Of a stretch of DNA of 64,000 nucleotides, positions 39,662 through 48,936 are shown one piece after another (position 1 is the first letter of the stretch; each line of letters opens with the position of its first letter). Below the pieces are notes generated by a model. It did no database searches, was not told where the DNA came from, and worked only from the letters and a program-made list of their open reading frames with translations. Origin of the DNA: Acorus gramineus (taxonomy: Eukaryota; Streptophyta; Magnoliopsida; Acorales; Acoraceae); the NCBI GenBank assembly GCA_030737835.1, contig CM060849.1, positions 26,594,311-26,658,310 on the forward strand, given 5' to 3'. The position numbers and the translations under genes are program-made.

Positions 39662-40030
39662 GGACAAAAAATCCAGCGTTACTCAATTAAGACATTATTT
39701 TGTATACAAAAAGTCCAGCGTTATTCAATTGGGACATTATTTCATGGATAAAAAGTCCAGCATTATTCGATTGAGACATTATTTCATGGACAAAAAGTCC
39801 AGCGTTATTTGATTGAGACATTATTTCGTGGACGTAAAGTCTAGTGTTATTCGATTGAGACATTATTTCGTGGACGTAAAGTCTAGTGTTATTCGATTGA
39901 GACATTATTTCGTGGACATAAAGTCAAGTGTTATTCAATTGAGACATTATTTCATGGACATAAAGTCTAATGTTATTCAATTAAGACTTCTCATAGTAGA
40001 CATTTTGTCATGTGTAATTCAATTTAAACA
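39662..40030. repeat. 42-bp minisatellite, about nine units
   Basis: Units start every 42 bp from 39662. The consensus contains GACATTATTTCGTGGAC and then AAGTC(C/T)AG(C/T)GTTATTCGATTGA. Because 42 is a multiple of three, a long frame with a 14-residue repeat (HYFVDVKSSVIRLR) runs through it. This is a by-product of the period, not evidence of a gene. The last unit holds the breakpoint of the duplicated segment (39997). Confidence 0.9.
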
Positions 40031-40489
40031 GGATTTGTGATGACTTTTTATAAGTGATGGATTCTTGTGGACTTTTGAGAGAGAAATACAAAGGAAAAAG
40101 TCATTTCAAAATCCCACCCAAATGGGTGGGATTCTCATGAATTTTTATTCCAACATTGTGAATATATATATATATTTTTTTAACAAATTTCCTTTATGAA
40201 TTTTATCCATGCCTTTCATATTTTTATTCACATTTTTTTCTTTATCTATCATCTTTTTTTGTATGAATGTCCATATGTATGAAATATTCTTATCACCTCA
40301 TATGTTTGATGAATATATGAGAATGGTAATTATTTTATATAATATATGCCTAGATTATCCACAATTATTTTCTAAAATATAGATTTATCATATATTTGAT
40401 TATATGTATAATGTTTGATTTGATTTTCCTTGAAGATGTTTCTATTATTGTACAATATAGATGCATATATATATTTTTTAAATGTTCTA

Positions 40490-40639
40490 ACTGAGGAGCA
40501 ACAACGAGAGGACAATGAAGACCCTCCAGAAGTTTAAACTCAAGAGCAACAACGTCGAGATGCTAATAATTGACGATTAAATATAGTTAAACGTATGTGG
40601 GATGACTATGACATCAATATTCATGGTGAATTAATGTAA
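40490..40639 (+). pseudogene. PIF/Harbinger-like transposase C-terminus remnant
   Basis: One frame reads TEEQQREDNEDPPEV, stop, TQEQQRRDANN, stop, RLNIVKRMWDDYDINIHGEL. The acidic/Gln-rich stretch followed by R-(D/E)-x-N...(R/K)-x-x-I-x-x-x-MW-x-DY resembles the C-terminus of plant PIF/Harbinger transposases. There are internal stops, and no catalytic part was found nearby. The flanking 42-bp repeat on the left and GAAAGTC-rich repeat on the right would suit subterminal repeats of a decayed element. Moderate confidence, because the match is from memory and short. Confidence 0.45.
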
Positions 40640-40849
40640 TATTATCTAATTAAAAATGGTGTCTTTATCATGGCATTCTAACAATATGCATTTCAGATGT
40701 GTGAAGATTGATATTTACTATATTAAATTATATTTTATGTTGGGTATCAATAATTCATGTTGAATTTGAATATTTGAGTTCTTTATTTGTTATTTTAAAA
40801 TTTTAAAAACATTATTGTGTTTATTAATAGAAATCCACATGTGAAAAGA

Positions 40850-41100
40850 GTAAATATTTGAAAGTATGTGAAAAGTCTATGAGAGTGATTTGTGAAAGTC
40901 TGCAAATGTCTGTGAAAGTCCATGAGAATCAATCTGTGAAAATCTGCAAATGTCTGTAAAAGTTTGTGAAAGTCCATGAGAGTTAATATGTGAAAGTATG
41001 CAAAAGTCTATGAAAGTCTGTAAAAAGTCTGTGAAGTCTATGAGAGTCAATTTGTGAAAGTCTGCAAAAGTTTGAAAAGTCTACAAAAGTTCATCACTTA
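40850..41100. repeat. GAAAGTCTGTGAAAGTCCATGAG-type degenerate tandem repeat
   Basis: Irregular repeats of GTGAAAGTC(T/C), CAAATGTCTG and CATGAGAGT in about ten variants. A second copy lies at 44828-45075 in the duplicated segment. The motif in reverse (GACTTTCA) also occurs in the copy-2 sequence just after the 42-bp minisatellite (near 44019), so the two sets may have been inverted subterminal repeats of one transposon. Confidence 0.75.
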
Positions 41101-41647
41101 AATAATGTCCACAGAAATTCATCAAAGTCTGTATCGACTACCCCCCCACCCTAGTGATTTTTATAGTTTAAAACTTAGACAGTTAGATCATAAATGTTTT
41201 TATTTTTTAAAAAAATAAACATCATTTAATAAGTATATGTTTTGAAAAATTGTATATATTGCTCTATTTTGAGTTGAATGAATTGATTTTTAATAAGTGT
41301 AAGAAAAAAATTTAACGAGATATATACATTGTTTAATGATGTATATAATTTATTGAATTTTTAATGAGCTATATAGGACTATATTTTGGGTTGTAAAAAA
41401 AAAAAAAAAGAGTGACAACTCTCTATCCATAAAAGAGCGCGGGGGGGGAGGTAGAAACCTTTTTTACCCTCCTGTCCCCGTCGCTTTCGTTATCGGATAT
41501 TTTTGTACTTTTTTATTCTCTTTTCTATGTGTTGTTATTTTTCTATTTATCCTAATTACTATTTAGACATGGTTTATTTTATATGAATGGATATGCTCAT
41601 ATTTAGGGATGGACCTGCATGAGTGACTCATCTCTCATATATCCTCT

Positions 41648-42101
41648 CGTTTGGACGTGGAATAGGGGACTTGATAACATAGAATAAAGCAAAATTTAAG
41701 AATTTGGATGTTTGGGTGCATTGAATACATAGTGATAATGTATGTCTACATAAACTGGTATAGAATGGTATATAGGTTCCAGCCAACCCTTGAAATTACA
41801 GTTATTTCATGTTATTTCACCTAAAAAATATGTAGGCCCATGGTCAAATCAACTATCATCATCTCTTATAAATCACCTGCTAAATCAACTATCATCATTT
41901 TTTCACTTTTTATAAATCTTTATCTACACTTTATTTACGTTTTATCTAAATAACAAAAACTATATTATTACGTTTTCCAACGAAAATAATTCAAAATACA
42001 ATCAAACACAAATCACTTATTCTATTTTTACATCCACTTATGTTAGTATAATTATATACTCTCGAATAAATCTTATTCAGTATTTAAACAGAGGCATAGG
42101 G
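41648..42101 (-). mobile_element. MITE-like element (family of 29470-29861), left copy
   Basis: Reverse orientation relative to 29470-29861. It shares, in complement, AGTTGATTTAGCAGGTGATT and GTGTTTGATTGTATTTTGAA. It lies within the duplicated segment; the other copy is at 45640-46088. Confidence 0.6.
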
Positions 42102-42645
42102 TTTGAAAATCTAAACTCCACGTGTTTAAAACACTATTCAGATTTTTTTAAAGTTTGAAAGTTTAGTTTACAGTCCAACGCCACCGCAGTCGGAACTCGG
42201 TGCCAATCACCGCCGCATTATCGAATATCTTCCAAACTATTTACGTCCTCACAATAAATAAATAAATAAATCAAAGGTCCCCCACATAAATGGTACTCGT
42301 TCAATGCAACAATCACCATCGAAAGTGACAACAAATATAAACCGTCCATTCAGTGGACCTCTGAACGGCACAACCCAACTCAACTCAACCCAACCCAGGT
42401 CTAATACGACCGGCCAGTATCAGCGTAGATTTGGTGCATTGAAAAAGGGCATTTTTGGAAACCGGTCAAACACGTAGACCTGCAATTCTTGTTTGTTCTT
42501 TGTTTCTGCTTTCCGTCCAATATAAAAGGGCGTAAAATGTATTTGGACCCTCTGAAATTTTTTAAACATATAAAAACACTTTTTATAATTTAAAAACATG
42601 CAATTACACTCTCTTTAATTAAATTTTTTATTAAGATGAGATAAA

Positions 42646-43549
42646 CTCTTGGGGTCGCACATCAGCATATGTGGCCGCACATCCCTAATTACACTCTTGA
42701 GGACGCACATCAGCATATGTGGCCGCACATACTGGTACATGCGGCTGCACTTCAAACTACGACCGCAGATCAAGTTACATGTTTTAGAAATAGCTACCAG
42801 CAATAAAATGGGAGATAGAGATGGGGAAAATAAACTAGTATGAGAACAACTCATCAAATGGAAACATTCCAAAAAAGCAATAAGTTGATAAGATGTAAAT
42901 TAATCTTGGAAGTGTACCAAATTTTTTTTTGAAGAAACCTACATGGAAGCTTGAAGAAAAAGCGGACAACCTTCTAAGATAATCATGTATTCTATAGAGG
43001 GAAAAGTTTAAAACGGTATGTGGATACAAGGTACTGGTTGATAATGTGTATTATCACCAAAACAAACACCCAGACTAGGTATGATATATGTTGTTGAAAG
43101 TTGAGAGTCTGAAGGTTCAGATGCTCCTTAAGCCAGTCTATGTAACTACCACTTGAGTTTCCTGGAGTTCCTAAGGTTGATTATGTGTTGGCACAAACTT
43201 TCTAAAGCTTCCATTCACAATGAAAAATCAACCATGAAACAGAATATGCTATAAAGACTTCCTCTTGAGTTTATAAGGATCAGAGAAAAAAAGTTCTTCA
43301 AGTAATCCTAAGATCTCAAAAAGTTTTCACAAAAGATTACGAAATTCACTTGGAAAATATATCTAATACTAGTCCATTGCACAAGAATGAGGGATGTTTC
43401 CCATAACTGAATAGTGCTGGGCTCCCTTCAATATTTAGAAACTCACTTCATGACATGGCAGTGAAATGCCTTTAAACATCATCAACTCAGAAATTATTTG
43501 ACATTCATATATTCCTATGATATTGAACAAATCAAAGTGGAGATGTGGT
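42646..43549. other. Filler between duplicated segments, no gene seen
   Basis: Begins exactly where the duplicated-segment similarity ends. The first 100 bp hold two 47-bp units, each with CTCTTG(A/G)GG, then CGCACATCAGCATATGTGG and CCGCACAT, followed by related CATGCGGCTGCAC motifs to about 42770. The rest is ordinary sequence without a recognisable gene. Its origin is unknown. Confidence 0.55.
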
Positions 43550-43593
43550 GGGGACTGTAGCTCAGAGGATTGGAGCGCATGGCTATGAACCAC
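43550..43593 (+). pseudogene. 5' half of a tRNA-Arg(ACG)-like sequence
   Basis: GGGGACTGTAGCTCAGAGGA and then GGAGCGCATGGCTATGAACCAC closely match, as remembered, the acceptor, D and anticodon arms of plastid trnR-ACG. A perfect box A (TAGCTCAGAGG) is present. The anticodon position reads ATG, and the match stops after the anticodon stem: no T-arm or acceptor 3' strand follows. It is either a truncated plastid-derived tRNA or the head of a tRNA-derived SINE. Not functional as a tRNA. Confidence 0.5.
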
Positions 43594-43835
43594 CCTCTAG
43601 CTTTGCCGCTATGGTGCCATTTATAAAATCTTAACTCAAAGACGTGGGAATTTTCCGAGGACTTTTGGGAGGGGGTCCAACATTGTACCCTATAAACTCC
43701 TGCAGTGGTTCAGAAACACATTCCCAATGGGGTTCCTATTGGGATAGGGGCTTTCCAGTATCTAAGTCGCATATAATAGCATGGAAACCAATCCAATGAG
43801 CTGCTAAAACAGCACATTAACAAAGGTGAAAGGCT

Positions 43836-43975
43836 GGATTCAAACCTTGGTTGGTTGATGGAAATCAATTCTATGGACATGGCCTCTATCCGAATTGATT
43901 GATTGCAACCCACATATAAGTCTTGTAATCTTTCTTTGTGGTTTCCACTCGCAGGTCTATATCGGTATCGCCTAG
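43836..43975 (+). pseudogene. 140-bp copied fragment of GH3 copy 1 (intron 3 / exon 4 start)
   Basis: Colinear over 140 bp with 36177-36316, with one mismatch seen. It includes the intron 3 acceptor (CTCGCAG) and the first 21 nt of exon 4 (LYRYRL). The corresponding part of the second GH3 gene is clearly more divergent, so the fragment came from copy 1 after the two genes diverged. It ends at CCTAG and joins directly to the TAGA that begins the right duplicated segment, with TAG shared at the joint. Confidence 0.9.
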
Positions 43976-44468
43976 TAGATATTTTGTCATGTGTTATTCA
44001 ATTTAAACAGGATTTGTGAAGACTTTCATAAGTGATGGATTCTTGTGGACTTTTGAGAGAGAAATATAAAGGAAAAAGTCATTTCAAAATCCCACCCAAA
44101 TGGGTGGGATTCTCATGGATTTTTATTCCAACATTGTGAATATTTCTTCTTCTTCTTTTTTTAACAAATCTTTTTTATGAATTTTATCCATGCCTTTCAT
44201 ATTTTTATTCACATTTTTTTCTTTATCTATCATTTTTTTTTATGAATGTCCATATGTATGAAATATTCCTATTACCTCATATGTTTGATGAATATATGAG
44301 AATGGTAATTATTTTATATAATATATGCCTAGATTATCCACAATTATTTTCTAAAATATAGATTTATCATATATTTGATTATATGTATAATGTTTGATTT
44401 GATTTTCCTTGAAGATGTTTCTATTATTGTACAATATAGATGCATATATATATTTTTTAAATGTTCTA

Positions 44469-44618
44469 ACTGAGGAGCAACAACGAGAGGACAATGAAGA
44501 CCCTCCAGAAGTTTAAACTCAAGAGCAACAACGTCGAGATGCTAATAATTGACGATTAAATATAGCTAAACGTATGTGAGATGACTATGACATCAATATT
44601 CATGGTGAATTAATGTAA
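44469..44618 (+). pseudogene. Second copy of the Harbinger-like remnant
   Basis: The 3979-bp-offset copy of 40490-40639. It has one more stop, because the Trp codon of the RMWDDY phrase is TGA here, and ATAGCT replaces ATAGTT. It came with the segment duplication and has no coding potential. Confidence 0.45.
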
Positions 44619-45639
44619 TATTATCTAATTAAAAATGGTGTCTTTATCATGGCATTCTAACAATATGCATTTCAGATGTGTGAAGATTGATATTTATTAT
44701 ATTAAATTATATTTTATGTTGGGTATCAATAATTTATGTTGAATTTGAATATTTGAGTTCTTTATTTGTTATTTTAAAATTTTAAAAACATTATTGTGTT
44801 TATTAATAGAAATCCACATGTGAAAAGAGTAAATCTCTGAAAGTATGTGAAAGTCCATGAGAGTGATTTGTGAAAGTCTGCAAATGACTGTGAAAGTCCA
44901 TGAGAATCAATCTGTGAAAATCTGCAAATGTCTGTAAAAGTTTGTGAAAGTCCATAAGAGTTAATATATGAAAGTATGCAAAAGTCTATGAAAGTCTGTA
45001 AAAAGTCTGTGAAGTCTATGAGAGTCAATTTGTGAAAGTCTGCAAAAGTCTGAAAAGTCTACAAAAGTTCATCACTTAAATAATGTCCACAGAAATTCAT
45101 CAAAGTCTGTATCGACTACCCCCCCTTAGTGATTTTTATAGTTTAAAACTTAGACAGTTAGATCATACATGTTTTTATTTTAAAAAAAAAATAAACATCA
45201 TTTAATAAGGTATATGTTTTTAAAAATTGTATATATTGCTCTATTTTGAGTTGAATGAATTGATTTTTAATAAGTGTAAGAAAAAAATTTAACGAGGTAT
45301 ATACATTGTTTAATGATGTATATAATTTATTGAATTTTTAATGAGCTATATAGGACTATATTTTGGGTTGTAAAAAAAAAAAAAAAGAGTGACAACTCTC
45401 TATCCATAAAAGAGCGCTGTGGATGGGGGGGGGGGGGAGGTAGAAACCTTTTTTACCCTCCTGTCACCGTCGCTTTCGTTATTTGATATTCTTGTACTTT
45501 TTTATTCTCTTCTCTATGTGTTGTTATTTTTCTATTTATCCTAATTACTATTTAGACATGATTTATTTTATATAAATGGATATGCTCATATTTAGGGATG
45601 GACTTGCATGAGTGACTCATCTCTCATATATCCTCTCGT

Positions 45640-46088
45640 TTGGACGTGGAATAGGGGACTTGATAACATAGAATAAAGCAAAATTTAAGAATTTGGATGT
45701 TTGGGTGCATTGAATACATAGTGATAATGTATGTCTACATAAACTGGTATAGAATGGTATATAGGTTCCAGCCAATCCTTGAAATTACAGTTATTTCATG
45801 TTATTCCACCTAAAAAATATGTAGGCCCATAGTCAAATCAACTATCATCATCTCTTATAAATCACCTGCTAAATCAACTATCATCATTTTTTTACTTTTT
45901 ATAAATCTTTATCTACACTTTATTTACGTTTTATTTAAATAACAAAAACTATATTATTACGTTTCCCAACGAAAATAATTCAAAATACAATCAAACACAA
46001 ATCACTTATTCTATTTTTACATCCACTTATGTTAGTATAATTATATACTCTAGAATAAATCTTATTATGTATTTAAACAGAGGCATAG
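45640..46088 (-). mobile_element. MITE-like element (family of 29470-29861), right copy
   Basis: Duplicate of 41648-42101 carried by the segment duplication. It differs by a few substitutions, such as TTATGTATT for TTCAGTATT near its right end. Confidence 0.6.
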
Positions 46089-46507
46089 AGTTTGAAAATC
46101 TAAACTCCACATGTTTAAAACACTATTCAGATTTTTTTAAAGTTTGAAAATTTAGTTTACAGTCCAACGCCACCGCAGTCGGAACTCGGTGCCAATCACC
46201 GCCGAATTATCGGATATCTTCCAAACTATTTACGTCCTCACAATAAATAAATAAATAAATCAAAGGTCCCCCACATAAATGGTACTCGTTCAATGCAACA
46301 ATCACCATCGAAAGTGACAACAAATATAAACCGTCCATTCAGTGGACCTCTGAACGGCACAACCCAACCCAACCCAGGTCTATTATGACCGGCCAGTACC
46401 AGCGTAGATTTGGTGCATTGAAAAAGAGCATTTTTGGAAACCGGTCAAACACGTAGACCTGCAATTCTTGTTTGTTCTTTGTTTCTGCTTTCCGTCCAAT
46501 ATAAAAG

Positions 46508-46962
46508 GGCGTAAAATGTATTTGGACCCTCTGAAATTTTTTAAACATATAAAAACACTTTTTATAATTTAAAAACATGCAATTACACTCTCTTTAATTA
46601 AATTTTTTATTAAGATGAGATAAAAATATATTTTTATAATTTTAATTAAATTTTTATATTGTTTTTTTCTTTTTAATTAATTGTTGTGTGATTTAATAAT
46701 TCTAAAAAAAATGCACCATGACACATTTGAAGAGTTAATTATAATTATTGTATAAGTTAATTTTCATAAAGCATATCCGGAATTAATTAATTTATTTTTT
46801 GTGGATATTTAAAGAATTAAGGGTAAAACAATAATTTTAAATTATTTTTGTCACATCTTAACAAAAAAAAAATATAAAAGTAGGGATGTAAGTGCATAGT
46901 TTTAAACTTTGGGGGTGTTTCCCTCGCTTTTGGAAACTTGAGGGTCCAAATGCATATTACCC
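46508..46962. mobile_element. MITE in the GH3 copy 2 promoter
   Basis: About 455 bp. The left end GGGCGTAAAATGTATTTGGACCC pairs with the complement of the right end GGGTCCAAATGCATATTACCC. Further in, TTAAGATGAGATAAA on the left and the complement of TGTCACATCTTAAC on the right are also matched, so the inverted repeats are long. It splits upstream sequence that is continuous at GH3 copy 1, and ends 26 bp before the TATA box. Only its left part is present at about 42528-42645. Confidence 0.75.
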
Positions 46963-46987
46963 AAATAAAAAATGTGGTTTTTGGGGC

Positions 46988-46995
46988 TATAAATA
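46988..46995 (+). promoter_or_regulatory. TATA box of GH3 copy 2 (TATAAATA)
   Basis: Canonical TATAAATA in GGGGCTATAAATATGG, homologous to the altered element at 31694. A start near 47020 would give a leader containing a CT microsatellite (47038-47067) and a 5'UTR intron from about 47143 (G|GTGAGA) to 48896 (TTTACAG). Confidence 0.65.
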
Positions 46996-47036
46996 TGGAA
47001 GAGCAAGTAAAGCTTCGGTTCTCCATAACCAATTAG

Positions 47037-47071
<35 letters not shown>

Positions 47072-47499
47072 TGGGACTTCTCAGAGCTTTAGAGCTTCGA
47101 TTGCTGAATCTACACAGTGTTTCATACGGTACTGATTGATTGGTGAGAAACCCAAATTGAATTATTTGTGTTTTCTTTTCAGTTATCCCATTATTAAATT
47201 GTTGGAAGAAATTCGGTAAATTTTGAAATAAATTTTGTTTGGTTGAAGTGGGGGCTTTTGATACTCTTTAGAGGGAAAGAAACTGCGCTTTTTTTTTCAA
47301 TATCTGGGTATTAAAAGTTCGATTTTTTTTTCTTTCCTATTTATGTACACATCTTCTGCAATGATTTTGTAGGGTCCTTTTTTTTTTTTTTTTTGCGTAA
47401 GAAGGATTTCTTTGGGGGTTTTGGGAGTAGGAAGTCTTTGTTTACTGTATCAATTACCTGATTAGTCTATCATTGATGTGCATCTTCAATTTTCTTTTA

Positions 47500-48127
47500 G
47501 ACCCTGTTTGGTGTGTGTCACATTAAGGTGGATTCTGATTCCAGCCTGCAATTAATGGGAAAGTGTTAAAATTCACTGTTTGGTTGGTGGCTTATCTTGA
47601 AAGAAAATGTGGGCATCATGGGATCCAAAATCCAAGGAAAATCGGGTGGAATCTGAATCCCCACCAATTTGGTGGGATTCTGAAAATCCGGGTGGATTAT
47701 GGAATTTATTTTTTAATGACCATTATACCCCTAAAAATTAATTACATCTTAATAAAACATCTTAACAAATTAATTACTTATTTAGAAAGATTACTCTTAT
47801 TATGCATTTAATTATATAATCGGTTGTTTTATTTATTTGCATTTGTTAAATATTTATAAAAGGATTACTTATTTTTTATAAGTGTGATATGGGTAAAGAA
47901 ATAAATTTTGCAAGTATATGTATAAGACTATTAGTAAAAGTATTTTAGACATTTAAATCAAAATTTTCTATCATTTTCCATGTGTGAAGAAAGTGATTCT
48001 TCGCATAAATCCACTAGCGAACCAAACAGTATGATAGAATATGAATTCTTGGTAAAATAATTCTTGAAAGAATGATTCATGGTAAAGTAAATCTATCTAA
48101 AATAATGGCACGAAACCAAACGTGTCC
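47500..48127. mobile_element. Tourist-like (PIF/Harbinger) MITE in the GH3 copy 2 5'UTR intron
   Basis: 628 bp. The left end GACCCTGTTTGGTGTG pairs with the complement of the right end CCAAACGTGTCC. TTA flanks both sides (47497-47499 and 48128-48130), the target duplication expected for PIF/Harbinger. The homologous intron of GH3 copy 1 (near 32224-32232) reads straight through this site, an empty-site control inside the same window. Confidence 0.85.
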
Positions 48128-48238
48128 TTAATAAGTTCATTTGATTTCTTCCTCTTATAGGTTACACGTCACAATTTTTTTTACTCGTTTTAGGATTCTT
48201 CAATATTTGATTATTCCTAGCATATTATGTTCTTACAA

Positions 48239-48671
48239 TGTTGGGATTATGTCTCGATTCGGTGTATCACATCGGACGACTATGATAAAACTATATTAGG
48301 GTGAACACTAATTGGTAGATTGATTTGATCGTAAGATATATAACGTTAATCTTCTAAAATTAGGGAAATAGATTTGTTTGTTAGGAGATTACTTGGAAAG
48401 GAAGTTATATGGCTAAATTTGGCATAGCATGATATATGATGTAGAGATCCATTGAGAGGTTGAGAGGGTTTTAAGAGAGGGTAACTCTATGAGAGAGTTT
48501 GGGAGTCTCTTATTGTTTTTGTATCTCAACTAGTGAGAACTCTGTTAACAACATGTTGGATGTAGGTTTAAGCAGAACCAAATATATTTTATGTTCTTCG
48601 TGTGATGATGTTTCGTTCTTGTATTCGATCTCGGGTTTTGTTGATGGCTTCCGCATATGTGTTTCCCAACA
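48239..48671 (+). mobile_element. Solo-LTR-like insertion in the GH3 copy 2 5'UTR intron
   Basis: Starts TGTTGGGATTATGTCTCGAT and ends TTTCCCAACA, with TGTTGG/CCAACA inverted ends typical of Copia LTRs. The extra DNA relative to GH3 copy 1 spans about 48198-48676, slightly more than the LTR itself, and a clean target duplication is not seen. The first 80 bp resemble the insertion in DHFS intron 9 (61082). Confidence 0.65.
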
Positions 48672-48936
48672 ATCAATTATGCTTTAATGGGTCTCTCTCT
48701 CTTTCTATATATTTTTTTTATTCATTTTCTCTCTGGTTTTCTTTTCTTGAAGAACAGTTTGTTTCACAACACACACAATTTTGGGCTTAGCTAGTTAAGA
48801 TGGGCTTTGTTATACTGTGCTTCAACTATTTCTTTTAATTAGGTCTTCTGTTTCATGGATATGAAATCTGATGTGACTTTTCTCCTCTGTTTACAGTGGC
48901 TTTGAAAGCGGTTGGTGTGCTTAGAAGCACTTAAAG

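Larger units (their letters stand above)
39997..42645. repeat. 2.65-kb duplicated segment, left copy
   Basis: Colinear with 43976-46624; both ends are offset by exactly 3979 bp. Identity is in the high nineties by eye, with small indels at A/G runs and short repeats. It contains the end of the 42-bp minisatellite, a Harbinger-like remnant, a GAAAGTC-rich repeat, a MITE (41648-42101), GH3-upstream similarity and the left 115 bp or so of the MITE seen whole at 46508-46962. Similarity stops abruptly at GAGATAAA. Confidence 0.9.
43976..46624. repeat. 2.65-kb duplicated segment, right copy
   Basis: Matches 39997-42645. It starts inside what was the last 42-bp minisatellite unit and continues to GAGATAAA. 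To the right it runs uninterrupted through the rest of the MITE 46508-46962 into the second GH3 promoter, which suggests this side keeps the older arrangement. It carries its own GAAAGTC repeat (44828-45075), MITE (45640-46088) and a G run at 45425-45437. Confidence 0.9.

Noticed and set aside
39687-39905. Repeat-protein-like open frames in the 42-bp minisatellite
   Set aside because: A 42-bp period keeps any open frame open on both strands. There is no start context, no conserved domain, and the frames end with the repeat.
41600-42107. Possible microRNA hairpin from inverted repeats in MITEs
   Set aside because: The inverted ends belong to MITE families with several copies here. No match to a known plant miRNA was seen by eye.
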